This document shows, piece after piece, positions 1-9,883 of a stretch of DNA of 34,447 bases. The notes beneath the pieces were generated by a model. The model searched no databases, was not told where the DNA came from, and saw only the letters and a list, made by a program, of their open reading frames with translations. The stretch is from positions 1,288,543 through 1,322,989 of the forward strand of contig BFEA01000455.1 in the NCBI GenBank assembly GCA_003427395.1, read 5' to 3'. This stretch comes from Chara braunii (lineage: Eukaryota; Streptophyta; Charophyceae; Charales; Characeae). The position numbers and the translations under genes were made by a program. Within the stretch, counting starts at the first letter, position 1; every line of letters starts with the position of its first letter.

Positions 1-985
1 TGCTTTAGTTACGACCCCCGATGACCACTGAGACTGCCCCCGCAAACAGCCCCCCAGATCTCTCTCCCAGGCCTCACGCCCCCACTAAGCTAGGTCACAG
101 AGTTGCGCCACCTGGCTCCGTCTCCGGCAAGCGTCGCTCCAGCATCGGTCATCAAGGGCCACCGAATTTTCAACCACCTTACGCAGGATCAAAGATGACT
201 TGCCAAATTTCACCTATTCCTACAACTTCCTCGGGAGGCGAACCAAATGAAATGACTGAAGAGAAAAAAATTGTTGAACTAGAAAATTATAAATCTTCAA
301 AAGAAAAACACCCCTCCCTCCCCCTACCCCCTCAGCCCTATACTGCCCCCGCCAAGGCGAGCGTCCCGCTCTACCTCGGCCCCAATATAGGATCAACCCC
401 CTCCACCCCTGTCCCCGAGGACACGCAGTTCCCTCCTAAAACATGCCCTCGCCACCCCTTGCCCGTTTCTGCCTCCACTGAGGACGATGTTGACCCCTCC
501 CACCATCCCAGCCCCAGAAACAGGACAAACCCCCGACTCCGCTTCTACCCTCTTCGAGACATTCACCCCCCTCCTTGTGAATCCCCTGCAGGATAGCGCT
601 CCCTATCCACCCCACTCTCTCAATTCTACCCTTTTAAAATAATCGATCCAGCCCTCAGGAATGAGCTCATAATTTTCTCTTGAAAATGACCCGTTGAAGA
701 GGGCGCAGGGCAGCAGTAAAGCTTATTACAATTATTCCCCTTCCCCTTGCGCCCAATGAACAAATGACAACTCCCACCAATTTAGAGAGCAGAAAGTAAT
801 TATCGGAAAAAAACTATCCGAATTTAAGCTATGATAGTGAAATCCAGAAACACTCAGGATTTATTAAAGGGTATAGTTAAGGAACAAAACTGCGTAATTA
901 TCGTGATGAATTCCTACAAATATGGTAACGATTCATAATAGATGATGTTAAAGTGAAACTAAGACCAAACTAAGATTGTAATTGA
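1..985. other. Spacer with a P/S-rich open frame and AT-rich tail
   Basis: No recognisable gene. A 191-codon frame at 21-596 (+) is rich in Pro, Ser and Thr and has no domain that I recognise. Its first third overlaps a copy of the dispersed GGTTACAGGG repeat family (49-150), so I read it as chance coding in C-rich DNA. From about 600 the sequence becomes AT-rich and frames are short. Nothing further can be supported. Confidence 0.5.
49..150 (+). repeat. Copy R1 of the GGTTACAGGG dispersed repeat family (diverged)
   Basis: It contains CCCCCAGATCTCTCTCCCAG, a CCTCACGCCCCC stretch, a degraded core (GGTCACAGAGTTGCGCCACC) and the tail CAAGCGTCGCTCCAGCATCG. These blocks occur in the same order at 7051-7140 and, reversed, at 9789-9883 and 10243-10339. 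The core here has drifted most. Confidence 0.6.
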
Positions 986-986
986 A

Positions 987-1082
987 GAGATTGAACTTAC
1001 CTTGAAAAGGCTGCGAATATAACCCCGATCGTAGAGATTGAACTTACCTTGGAAAATAGCTGCGAGTATAACCCCGATCGTA
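987..1082. repeat. Tandem duplication, unit about 48 bp
   Basis: 987-1033 and 1034-1082 are two adjacent near-identical units. Both start GAGATTGAACTTACCTTG and end ATAACCCCGATCGTA. They differ by a 2-base indel and a few substitutions. It lies just upstream of the truncated retrotransposon A. Confidence 0.85.
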
Positions 1083-1188
1083 ATTATCGAATTGTCATAG
1101 AATTTAACAGCAATAGCGATTACCCTAACCAGAGTTATCGGACAAGAACAACAATTATACTTCCATACGAAAATGCAAGATCAACTCG

Positions 1189-1608
1189 TTGGAGCAAAAC
1201 GTCGTCGAAGTCCCTTCCGGATGCCCGCGCTTGAACATCTTCCTCCTCCCACTCCACGTGAGAACGCGTTCCTCCCCTATCAATGTCAAGAATGCCGAGC
1301 CGCTACCCATAATTGATGATTTGCTGGACAGTGTGCAGGGATGTAGTTATTTGTCTAAGACAAACCTGAAATCGGGGTACCACCAGCTAGACGTACAACC
1401 CAAAGATCAGCACAAGACAACATTTCGGACCAGATACAGCCACTATGAGTTTTTGGTCATGTCGTTTGGACTGACCAACGCCTCTGCAACATTCCAAAGG
1501 TGTATGAATGACATGTTCACAGATTGGCTGGACAAGTTTGTTATAGTATATTTAGATGATATATTAGTTTTTAATATCTTGCGGGGCACCAATAGCATCT
1601 TTGATTGA
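1189..1608 (+). pseudogene. pol: Element A reverse transcriptase, palm region
   Basis: Ty3/Gypsy RT, which copies element RNA into cDNA in virus-like particles. About residues 35-130 show the core: a DDLLDSVQGC block, KSGYHQLDV, FRTRYSHYEFLVMSFGLTNA and the catalytic YLDDIL (one-letter YLDD box, near 1546-1566). The equivalent region in element B is much the same but starts about 50 residues earlier with the PYGAPVLFV fingers, which are missing here. The frame shifts just after YLDDILVF, near 1580, and continues in the next entry. Upstream residues are not RT-like, so the element is cut at the 5' side. Dead copy. Confidence 0.9.
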
Positions 1609-2108
1609 TCCCGAACAAGCTTCATGAAGCTAAGCTCAAGTTGAATACCAAGAAGTGTGAATGGGCAAAACGGCAGGTCCTGTACTTAGGCCATGTCGTA
1701 GATGGAGATGACATTAGACAGGAGGATGCAAAGATTGCAGCAATTAGAAACTGGCTAAGCCCGCACACGTTGACTGAATTGCGGTCATTTCTTGGATTGG
1801 CCAACTACTACTGGAAGTTCGTGAGGAACTTCACGACGATCGTCGCACCGCTATCCAGAGTGTTGCAAAAGCAGGCTCTTTGGAAGTGGGACAAAGACTG
1901 CACATCCGCTTTCAAGAAGTTGAAAAAGTGTCTGTATCTAGTCCTAAAGATCGCTGATTCGTCACTTCCGTTCGTCGTGACTATGAATGCGATCCAATAT
2001 GGCATTGGCGCAGTCCTACAGCAAAATGATAGCAATGGATATAGGCCAGTTGAGTCCATGTCGCGTAGGCTGCCTTGTGAGAAGGTTGCTGCCTCAACCT
2101 ATGAGTGA
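1605..2108 (+). pseudogene. pol: Element A RT thumb/connection and RNase H start
   Basis: It continues pol after a frameshift. KLKLNTKKCEWAKRQVLYLG and ELRSFLGLANYYWKFVRNF are the thumb and connection landmarks of Ty3/Gypsy RT. They are followed by FKKLKKCL and the RNase H entry VVTMNAIQYGIGAVLQQ. In element B the same place reads LTSDASQYGIGAVLQQ, so the first catalytic Asp of RNase H is replaced by Asn here. A TGA ends the frame at 2106-2108, exactly where B has its RNase H glutamate motif (YERELCALV). This is clear decay of a related copy. Confidence 0.9.
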
Positions 2109-2194
2109 GAACTGTTCGCCCTGTGAGAGGTTTTAGCCCATTGGAGGCACTTTTGCTAGGATGACATTTCAAGGTTTATTCTGGCCATGAGACC

Positions 2195-2914
2195 TTGCAT
2201 TGGTTGAGGACTCAAGTCCGAATGTCTACTAAGCTCGCGAGGTGGGCCACTGAGATCGAAGAGTTCGATTCTGAACTCAAGCATGTGAAAAGCAAGTACA
2301 CTGTTGTAGCTGATGGGCTTAGCCGACACACAGATCTCTTTCGAGCTATCGTCACCTATCTAGGCACAGGTGTCGAACTGCAGCAAAAGATTCAAGAGGC
2401 CTATAACGAGGATAAGGTCTACAGCGAAACTATTCACAAGGTGCAGGCTGCACCTCACAAGGAGCCTAACTATAGGGTGGCCGATGGCCTGCTGTTTGAG
2501 AAGACCAATAGGAAGGACAGGCTGCTCGTGCTGAGCAGCGAGGAAATCCGTAGTCTGATACTGGGCGGATGCCACAATTACGCTAACCTCCTTAGGTCCT
2601 ACACGTGGACAGGCATGAAACAAGACTGTATCCTGTACATCCAAGGCTGCAAAGTGTGTCAGCGGAACAAGTGTTCCACGCAGCCTCCCCGAGGATTGTT
2701 GAAACTGCTCCNGTGTTCCACGCAGCCTCCCCGAGGATTGTTGAAACTGCTCCCTATACCTTCAGGCCCAGAGGACTCAGTTTCCATTGACTTTATGGAT
2801 ACTAGAATCAAGAGTCGAAGCGGTAGAACTCAAGTGACGGTCATAGTTGATAGGTTTAGTAAGCCCGCTGAAGCAAAAACAAATCTCGTTGTTCGTAAGT
2901 TTTTTTATCACTAG
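2195..2914 (+). pseudogene. pol: Element A RNase H end, integrase zinc region and start of core
   Basis: LHWLRTQ and VADGLSR mark the RNase H C-terminus. The integrase zinc-binding (HHCC) region follows: GCHNYANLL retains one His but lacks the second, while CKVCQRNK keeps the CxxC. Next come the PIPSGPEDSVSIDFMD block with the first catalytic Asp, and VTVIVDRFSK, after which about seven residues present in element B (YAMFVPL) are deleted. The frame includes a single N at 2712 between two identical 41-bp copies (2671-2711, 2713-2753). The doubled peptide there is an assembly artefact, not biology. A TAG ends the frame at 2912-2914. Confidence 0.9.
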
Positions 2915-2986
2915 GTTGCAGAGTACGGACACCCATTGACCATAGGTAGTAATACGTGATTCACCGACAAGCACTGACAACAGTTA

Positions 2987-3340
2987 ATGAAAGTCTATGG
3001 GTCTGGACTAACCATGTCATCAGACAGACATCCCGAGAAGAACGGACAAACAGAGCAGATGAACAAATTGCTACAGCAAGTGCTTCGCATGTACATTAGG
3101 CCAGATCAGGTAGACTGGGACGAGCCTCTACCTAAGGTACCTAGTGCCTATAACAACTCTGTGCATCTAGCAACTAGCCGGACAACAAATGAGTTGCACA
3201 AAGGGCGGTGTCCCCGACGACCGATAGACTGTCTGAATCCAGATCAGATTCAGATACTGTCAGAGAATTTGCAGTTCACTACAAGAAGAAGATACAGAAA
3301 GTTGCTAAGAACATCCGGAAGGCCGAGCATCAGATGGTAG
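2987..3340 (+). pseudogene. pol: Element A integrase core, catalytic Glu region
   Basis: It is in the same frame as the preceding block but separated by stops. The second catalytic Asp region, SDRD in element B, is destroyed here (near 2945-2985). SSDRHPEKNGQTEQMN carries the integrase glutamate, followed by LRMYIRPDQVDWDEPLPKV and SAYNNSVH, typical of the Ty3/Gypsy integrase core. The frame slides into non-homologous residues after about 3240, where the true reading continues in the next entry. Confidence 0.88.
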
Positions 3341-3840
3341 AACAGGCAAATAACCACCGTAGACCATCAAAGTGTGTTGTTGGAGATCTTGTCTGGGTTA
3401 GGGCAAAGGAGTTCATTCCGGAGGAGAACATTTCTCAGAAGTTGTTACCTGTTTATAGAGGGCCGTGGGAGGTTCTAGATGTCATCGGTGATGCAGACGG
3501 TCCATCTTACACCATCGACATTCCGCTGCATCTGCATACATACCCGGTATTCCATGCATCTAAGCTGGTGCCTTATCTCACTAACATCAGGTTCCCTTCA
3601 CGCAGACCCATGGTTCCTCCTGATATGGATGGAAGTTATGACATTGACCGCACCATGGAAGAAGACGCAGACCGAACGGGGAGAAGGGGTAGACCACAGC
3701 GGCAGTTTAATGTCAGGTTTGCCTATCAAGAACTGGAAGATAACCGATGGTACACTAAAGATGAGCTGATGGAAACTGCTCCTCATATTGTGTCTTACTA
3801 TGAGCGTGCTAGACGAGGAGATAACATTATAGGCAGGTGA
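3208..3840 (+). pseudogene. pol: Element A integrase C-terminus with chromodomain-like tail
   Basis: From about residue 15 it reads as integrase C-terminal sequence: a helix rich in Lys/Arg, GDLVWVRAKEF, SQKLLPVYRGPWEV, then YPVFHASKLVPYL. The last ~60 residues (DIDRTMEEDADRTG, GRPQRQFNVRFAYQ, WYTKDELMETAPHIV) have the layout of the chromodomain found at the integrase end of chromoviruses. In those elements this module guides insertion to chromatin marks. Its aromatic residues differ from the canonical set, so histone binding is not assured. This is the least damaged part of A and ends in TGA at 3838-3840. Confidence 0.88.
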
Positions 3841-3870
3841 AGATTGAATCTTTCCCGGAGGACATCGAAA

Positions 3871-3885
3871 TTCGGCTGGCGGGAA
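3871..3885 (+). other. Element A polypurine tract
   Basis: TTCGGCTGGCGGGAA lies directly before TG at 3886. Together with the preceding GGAGGACATCGAAA it aligns almost base for base with the sequence ending at 19807 before the 3' LTR of element B. It is the likely plus-strand primer site. Confidence 0.6.
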
Positions 3886-4250
3886 TGAAAGGATTTCACG
3901 CAGTCCATCCCCAAAGGTCCCGGTCCCACTTATCCCGGTAGACTACAGTACCGGCAGGGTAGGTCCTAGGGTCTATAGGATGAGGTCATAGGTAGGCAGC
4001 TACAGTACCTACAAGTACGTTAAGTCCCCAAAGTTCAAGTTTGCAGCAGCCTCCCAAAGAAAGTCAGGAACTTTCCCAAAATGGCAATTTGGCGAAGGCA
4101 GAGGCCGCAGGAGGCTGTGCTGATTGAAGCAGGCACGAACAGCCCACGGCAACTATATATTTTGGACTACAGTGTCGGAAGGCATTCAGTTGTTCATTTC
4201 GCAAAACTGTGGAAGCACTGAAGAGCTTGTGCGATCAAGCGACCTGGACG
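3886..4250 (+). repeat. Partial 3' LTR of element A
   Basis: It starts TGAAAGG after the polypurine tract. A TATA-like TATATAT sits at 4154-4160. About 45 bases further on, TGTGGAAGCACTG...GCTTGTGCGA resembles TGTGGAAGTGCTG...GCTTGTGCGA downstream of the TATA in the right-edge LTR (33940-33976), suggesting one LTR family. The end of the LTR is not identified, and the hairpin at 4251-4397 may interrupt it. Confidence 0.5.
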
Positions 4251-4397
4251 AAGGAGCGCCAGGGAAGAAGAGCCTACTGTCGTCACCCGAATAGAACGCC
4301 CGGTAATTATCGATGTATCTGGGATGAAAGTGTGCCAAATACAGCTATAATGACCGGGCATTCTATTCGGGTGAAGACGGTAGCGCCTGGCACTCTT
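4251..4397. repeat. Long hairpin / inverted repeat (foldback or MITE-like)
   Basis: The arms 4272-4323 and 4334-4385 are reverse complements over 52 positions with about 10 mismatches and a 10-base loop (4324-4333). The best-paired block is TCACCCGAATAGAA with CGCCCGGT. After a small left-side bulge the stem resumes: GGAGCGCCAGG (4253-4263) faces CCTGGCACTCT (4386-4396). Both strands therefore translate to similar peptides. It could be a small foldback transposon or a transcribed hairpin precursor; sequence alone does not decide. Confidence 0.8.
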
Positions 4398-5046
4398 CAG
4401 CTGGCCATAGCCAGGCGAGAGGGAAGAGGTTCCCCGGGGGCCATCGCGCCCATTCGGAAAAGAGGCTGTGCGCCACTGGCGCTTTAATGGAAATCCCAAG
4501 CTAACCAGTAGAACATAGCCTTCTGGCAGGCAAGGGCTCACTGGAGGCTGGAGAAGAGACGAAAGGGGTGAGCTTTTGGCTTGTTGACCGAATGCATATT
4601 TTAAAACTTTCATGTGGAACCCTGGCCCCATTTGCCAGCATGTGCAACTCCCCACCTATAGATGGAGCTTTGGCAGCTACATCGAGAAGACCTGCAGCGT
4701 GAGGTCTGGGACTCTGTGGCACTGCAAAAGGGGGCGGGGGAAGAGAAAATGAATAATAAGGTTAAGAAATTTGTGGGCTAATGAGGTCTGATGGAGAAGC
4801 TCTGGGGAAGCAAGGGCCCGCAGATGGTCAAGTCTCATTTTCATTCAATTTACTGTGTGATTCTGGTAGTGCTAGTTGTTATCTCCGCTGGCCTGAGGAT
4901 GGTCAAGTCTCATTTTCNCTCCGCTGGCCTGAGGATGGTCAAGTCTCATTTTCATTCAATTTACTGTGTGATTCTGGTAGTGCTAGTTGTTATCTCCGCT
5001 GGCCTGAGGATGGAGGATGCCAGATTGATGCCCACGAGTCAGACGG
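4398..5046. other. Spacer with SINE-like relic and duplicated assembly junction
   Basis: No gene is seen. 4614-4669 (+) is a diverged copy of the SINE-like core found at 6329-6385 and 29093-29146 (ends CCCCACCTATAGATGGAGC). At 4825-5011 an ~80-bp stretch beginning GATGGTCAAGTCTCATTTTC occurs twice around a single N at 4918, with 35 bases identical on both sides of the N. It is probably one locus sequence doubled at a contig join. Confidence 0.6.
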
Positions 5047-5120
5047 GATGGGTTGTGCCACCCTGTAACTCACAGTAAGCAATTTGCGGGAGTCTGCAGT
5101 CTGGCAGAGAAGATCGAGGG
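5047..5120 (-). repeat. Copy R10 of the GGTTACAGGG repeat family
   Basis: On the + strand GGGTTGTGCCACCCTGTAAC is followed by CACAGTAAGCAATTTGCGGG and TCTGGCAGAGAAGATCGAG. It matches the copies at 10598-10674 and 10696-10773 in order and spacing. Confidence 0.7.
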
Positions 5121-6274
5121 AAGGCCTTGCCAGGTCCACGGCATCGAACAGGCTTGACGTGCCCAAGGACGGGCGGAGTGACGACGTGGGACGGGCTTAG
5201 CGATAGATTGAGCGTGTGTTAGCACTGCCGCGCTGTTAACCATAGATGGCAGGCATCGGATCGTTCGGGTGTCGTGGAGCAGGGGGGTGTTCACACTCTG
5301 GCGCGCATTTCTGCACGCAGCTGTGCGCCTCGCCCTCAATGCCCGCCCACGTGTGCAGCTGTAATTGCGCCTTGTGTGCGCAGCTGTGGGTGCCATGTGG
5401 CACTCTTGCTGGCAACTTTTGTCTGGGATCGCCGTGTTAGGCACGGGGTCGCAGGCGCCCTTCCGGTATCTGGCTATCAGATATGGGAGTGGGCCAGTAC
5501 CGGTGAGGGATGATCAACCCTCACGTAATCTGGAAAGGTGGTTGGCAGGGTGTCTATTGCGTTTTGGGGTTCGGATTTGTCGAGGAGCGGGATTTGGCAG
5601 CAGTGTCGCGGTGGCAGAGGAAGTGTGGTCATCACCTGACCTGGTGAAAGGCAGTTCAGCGACAGCAGCAATCCTTATCCGAGGCTACATCGTCAGCAAC
5701 CGGCACTATCTTCATCAACCGAAAAATGATCGTTGAAGTGGTGAGGGAAGGGGTGGGAATTTGATCTCACTTTCAAGCACTTCACTTACTGCTATTATCA
5801 TCAAGTTGTTCCTACCTGTCTCTTATTTGGAAGTATATACTTATCTATGTGCTTATCTACTTACTTGTCTACTTTATTGATTAATCATCTTCTAATCATC
5901 TTCTAATCACCTGATCATCATGCTATCATCTTCATAATCACCATCTTTAATTAATATCCCAACTAAGATCTTAATATACATTCTTGATCATCCTTATTAT
6001 CCTTATCTTCAGCTCTTGGATTTTCACATTAAATTCATCTGAATGGTATTCTTTAATACCTAAAATATCTAATTTATTAATTTCTAATTAACCAATCCTT
6101 GATGATTTTTTTCAATATTTTTTCAATCTTGAATGGTATCTCTTTATATCTTTATTCAATCAATCCTTCAGTACTTCAATTGGTATTCAGGTGCTTCACG
6201 CCTGATCTTCTCTCGTAATTTCTTGGGGTTTCACAAGGTGGGTGGTGAACACCTTGGTGGGGGTATGGGCAGAC
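5121..6274. other. Spacer, no gene recognised
   Basis: GC-rich to about 5750 with several chance frames (for example 5365-5736, +), none with a recognisable motif. 5770-6130 is AT-rich and low in complexity, with short TAATCATCT-type tandem stretches near 5880-5940. Nothing else is supported. Confidence 0.6.
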
Positions 6275-6285
6275 TGAGGGGGATA

Positions 6286-6288
<3 letters not shown>

Positions 6289-6321
<33 letters not shown>

Positions 6322-6443
6322 GTAAAAAAGCTCCATCTATTGGTGGGGAGCAGCACCTGCTGGAAACCGGGTCCAGCGTCCCATAGATACAACCATATCC
6401 TCACTAATTGGCACGAGCTGGGAACCGGGCCCAGCGTCCCATA
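6289..6443 (-). mobile_element. SINE-like retroposon copy S1 with 32-bp A tail
   Basis: On the - strand the copy ends in 32 A residues (T run 6289-6320). Its body holds two versions of GGGACGCTGG(A/G)CCCGGTT(T/C)CC (in 6362-6385 and 6416-6443). These are followed by CAGCAGGTGCTGCTCCCC and ACCAATAGATGGAGC, which also form the core of the copy at 29093-29146. An A tail on a short, gene-free, repeated body suggests LINE-driven retroposition. No target duplication could be found and no tRNA-like promoter is clear, so the family is unnamed. Confidence 0.55.
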
Positions 6444-6920
6444 ACGAGTACATTCAGAAAACTTCAGAAAACTTCATCAGACAATTTCAAGAAAATGAGA
6501 CAAGGAACTACTAGACAACTTTAATTGGCCTAAGGATGGAGTTTGGAAAATTGAGATACCGGGACCATTACCCGACTTTAGCTCAGAACTATTGGAGCTA
6601 CTTAGACATGTCTATGACAACTTCATGAAAAATTCAGAAACGACTCGGAAACCCCCATCGATCCGCTTTGCCTCACTCCGGCAAGACTGACTGCAGCGGA
6701 GCCACCATCTCTACTGCTGCTATGCCATACTCCCATCCTACCAGCTAGCCCCCTCACTGGTAGGACGCGTGATAACCCACCATCTTCTCCCACTCACCTT
6801 ATTTACTCTTACCGTCGTTCCAGAAGCAAGAGAATAGGCCACAGAGGTCCTACGATTGTTCCCAAAACCTTGAAAACCAGCACACACCCTTCCAACGTTC
6901 TCCAAAACTGTCGTACACTC
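6444..6920. other. Spacer, nothing recognised
   Basis: Mixed-composition DNA. A doubled CAGAAAACTT near 6450 is the only short repeat. No frame with a recognisable domain. Confidence 0.6.
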
Positions 6921-7013
6921 TGCCGCTCTCTTCCAGGTCTCACACCCCCACTTTCTGCTGGGTTACAGGGCAACGCAACTCACCCCAGCTCCGACCAGCG
7001 TCGTCCCAGCAGC
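6921..7013 (+). repeat. Copy R2 of the GGTTACAGGG repeat family
   Basis: CTTCCAGGTCTCACACCCCC is followed by the core GGGTTACAGGGCAACGCAAC and CCAGCTCCGACCAGCGTCGT. It has the same block order as R3, which starts 38 bases further on. Confidence 0.8.
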
Positions 7014-7050
7014 AACCCTTGGTTGTCCCGTGGAAAGCCCCCCCAAGACC

Positions 7051-7140
7051 TCCCCAGATCTCTCTACCAGACCTCACGCTCCTGCATCGCAGGTTACAGG
7101 GCAACACCCCAACTCCGGTCAGCGTCGTTCTGGCATCGAA
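7051..7140 (+). repeat. Copy R3 of the GGTTACAGGG repeat family
   Basis: This is the clearest copy: TCCCCAGATCTCTCTACCAG, then CCTCACGCTCCTGC, the core CAGGTTACAGGGCAACACCC, and CCGGTCAGCGTCGTTCTGGC. It is nearly identical, in reverse, to 9789-9883 and 10243-10339. Confidence 0.85.
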
Positions 7141-7375
7141 CAACCGCAAATCTCGAGTATAACAGTGTTGAAGCCACGTAAGACGAGTTGGTAGGGATCC
7201 CTAAGTCCTAAAAGGACCACTAAGCACCCAAATCTCTTTAGGACATTCAAAAAGTGTTTCTAAAAAATATAAGAACGGGGGGGTGAAAACTAAAACTGTC
7301 TACTATCCTAGATTCCCCCTTCCAACAGATGGAGCATCGGTCCAGGCTTTCAGAGCTCGTACCAGAACTCACTTG

Positions 7376-7646
7376 ATCTCATAACCCCCTTCTGCTAGGG
7401 TAACAGGGCACCACAACCCTACCCAGTACCGATCAACCTAGCGCTGACGGAAGGAACTGCCTTCCTCCCTCGACAATTCCCGTAGCGGCAAGCCCCTAAA
7501 CAGGTTACAGGGTCAATACCCTGGTGCCAGCTATGTCGGATGATCTGGTTATGCCTTCCACCCTCGGCATAACTTCCTAGGCCTCAAGCTCCCCCTGGGT
7601 TACAGAGCAGCGGCTCCAGCACCGGCCTGTGTCGTCCCAGCCTCGT
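7376..7646 (+). repeat. Copies R4 and R5 of the GGTTACAGGG repeat family (diverged)
   Basis: R4 (7376-7445) carries AGGGTAACAGGGCACCACAA and R5 (7575-7646) carries CTGGGTTACAGAGCAGCGGC, then CCGGCCTGTGTCGTCCCAGC. Between them, near 7500, there is another bare core, ACAGGTTACAGGGTCAATAC. The blocks keep family order with more substitutions than R3. Confidence 0.65.
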
Positions 7647-9684
7647 CCTTCTGACCTACTTACCCAAATAGACAGCCTTTTCTGTTGAAAATCCCCTTGC
7701 TACCTTCCTTCAAACCTAGCTTCCCCCCCCACTTCGGCTCACTGTGTAGCCCTGGAAATCACTCCTTCCCTCAAAAATCCTAACACTGCTATAAGCAGCC
7801 ACCCCCTTGCCTTCTCTCCCCACCCACCAGTACTGATCCGACCCTAAATCAGTTTGGCTAAGAGACAGCAATCCCCCAATACCGCCTCCCCCCTCCAAGA
7901 ATAATGCCTCCCACCTTGTGAAACCCTCACGGGGGGAGGCTCCAAATCTCAAGGAAGACACCACAGGTATACACAGCAAGCCACAATTACACCCCTCAAG
8001 ACCAGGAAGTTGGAATTAACAAACCAATCTGAATCAAATTTTGCCGCTCGATATTATGATTAGTAGTCATAGGGTTTTAAAAACTGCAGAAGCTCACTTT
8101 TAGGCATCGGCGATCAGAAACGCGTTTGTATCAGAAGTCAAGAAAAAAACAAGACCATAAGATCAATGATAAGGAAGACTACCGAGTGACAAAAATTACG
8201 AGAAATTATACGAAATTTAGGCTTAGATATCCATAACGGATTTTCGAATTTGATTCCCAAACCACGGTTTAAGAAACTCTTAGCAAGGATGTACAGCACA
8301 AAAAAGTTTAAGAAATTCTTTTCCAGAAACCATACAAAAAAGTTGAAAAAGAATAGAGAAAACACAATTCCGAAAACCTAATTGGATCATCATCATTTGA
8401 TGAGCATCAAGGGTTGCATACTTATCCTTTTTGAATTAATGGGATTAAAAGATCTATCTCGAAAACATTTGTAACGAAATCCAGGAATCAACGCATCCGT
8501 AATCATGAGGATCAAAAGTGAGTATACCATGCTAAGAAAACCCCAAGACGCCAAGAAAGGTTCCTCCATGAATCCTCTCCTCCCCTCTCCTCCCTTCCCC
8601 CTTCACTCGTATGTGATGTCACCCCTACCTCGCGGGAACCATCGCCCTCTCGCCCCTCGGCGTCCTCACCCTCCAAAACGGGGCGCACGAGGCATCTATC
8701 ATGTAGCACAGGGAGACCTCATCGGAGCCGTTCACCAGACGCGTGGCGCAACAGCCCCTCCCCAATCTCAACCCCGTCAGCCTGTGATGCAGGCAGATTG
8801 CGGCACCAAGCAAATCCCCAACACATACCAACCAAACTAAGAAGATCCATGGAGTACTACCATCGTGAAAACACTTACCTGTCCAAACTGATCCATCACC
8901 CTCACCTTCGCGTTCGACGCATGGCATCCCGTATTTCGTGGCTCGAGTAAGAGTTTGATGCATAATGATGCTGGCAACCATACCCATCGCAGCCCTTCAC
9001 CAACAGCCTCCTCATAACAACCCCAACCTGTCCGCACGCTGCACCACCCACATCAGCAATCCACCCCATAGCCATCACTCCAAGCCTCTCATCCTCCACC
9101 TCACACCACCGCAAACCCTCTCCTCCGACATCGCGCCGCTCCACCGCTTGTTACCGCCCGGCACCGCACGACTTCGCGCCACTCCACCACCTGTTGCTGC
9201 CCAGTGCTGTTCGGTTCGACTGCGCGGGTGGGGCGCAGCGCTCCCGGCCGCGCTGCGCCTCCTGAGGGGGATACTCTATTCTGGGGCTGGGGTAGATGTG
9301 AGCGAATGCGTCCAACCTCAGCGGGGGCAGATTAAGGTAAGGGGTAGACAAAGATTTACTTTAGGAGGGAACTGTCTGCCTCTGGAGAAGATAGGGGTGG
9401 ATTGTGGGCCTGTCCCCCAGTTGGGGCTGATGACGAAGATCCCCAAGTAGGTATTCGATGTCGGTGGAGGCAACTATGGGACAAGGTGGAGAGGAGGGTG
9501 AGGATTTTCTTATGTTCTGTTTGTTCAGCTGAGCTACATATGTAGCATGATTTTAATCATTATCAATCTTCAATCTCACTGTGCTATGTAAGGGACTGGG
9601 AGACGGACAGTTGTCTTTAAAGATCCAGGCCGAGCGTAGTACATTACGGTCTAGGCTATGACTGGCTTATCTGGCTTTATTCCA
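7647..9684. other. Long spacer, no gene recognised
   Basis: C-rich to 8000, AT-rich 8000-8500, then C-rich again, with GC-rich DNA at 9120-9270. Open frames on both strands (for example 8625-8987 -, 8965-9450 +) are compositional and show no family motif. CTGAGGGGGATACTCT at 9262-9278 also occurs at 6275-6290 just before the T run of S1, so it is a short shared repeat. I see nothing else. Confidence 0.55.
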
Positions 9685-9788
9685 ATCCTAAGCGATGGTC
9701 AACTTTCTTCTCTTATAGGATACAGGTTTCAAGGATGCTTGGAGTCCTGACCACTGCCTTGCAAAGTGATGATGTTTTATGCTCCTAG

Positions 9789-9883
9789 TTTGCCGATGCC
9801 AGAACGGCGCTGGCCGGTGCTGGGGCGAAGCCCTGTGACCTGTTTAGTGGCAGGAGCGTCAGCCCTGGTAGAGAGATCTGGGG
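9789..9883 (-). repeat. Copy R6 of the GGTTACAGGG repeat family
   Basis: It reads, on the + strand, GATGCCAGAACGGCGCTGGC, CCCTGTGACCTG, GGCAGGAGCG and CTGGTAGAGAGATCTGGGG. These are the reverse complements of the R3 blocks in reverse order. Confidence 0.8.

Larger units (their letters stand above)
1189..4250 (+). mobile_element. Element A: 5'-truncated Ty3/Gypsy chromovirus with partial 3' LTR
   Basis: Reverse transcriptase, RNase H, integrase and a chromodomain-like tail follow in Ty3/Gypsy order on the + strand, spread over several frames with stops. Gag, protease, the N-terminal RT fingers and the 5' LTR are absent upstream. After the last codon (3838-3840) the sequence GGCTGGCGGGAA precedes TG at 3886. 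This aligns with the polypurine tract and 3' LTR start of element B (19795-19808), so 3886 is the likely LTR start. The LTR's far end is not identified and 4250 is nominal. A protein alignment would show it related to B but clearly a different copy. Confidence 0.85.

Noticed and set aside
21-596. 191-codon + strand frame as a protein-coding gene
   Set aside because: Pro/Ser-rich with no recognisable domain, overlaps a dispersed repeat, and sits in C-rich DNA where stops are rare.
4820-5011. Genuine ~110-bp tandem repeat
   Set aside because: The two copies meet at a single N with identical flanks, like the other assembly joins, so a true repeat cannot be claimed.
8625-9144. Overlapping - strand frames with donor-like GTAAGTG as a small gene
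   Set aside because: No family motif; frames overlap on both strands in GC-skewed DNA, typical of chance.
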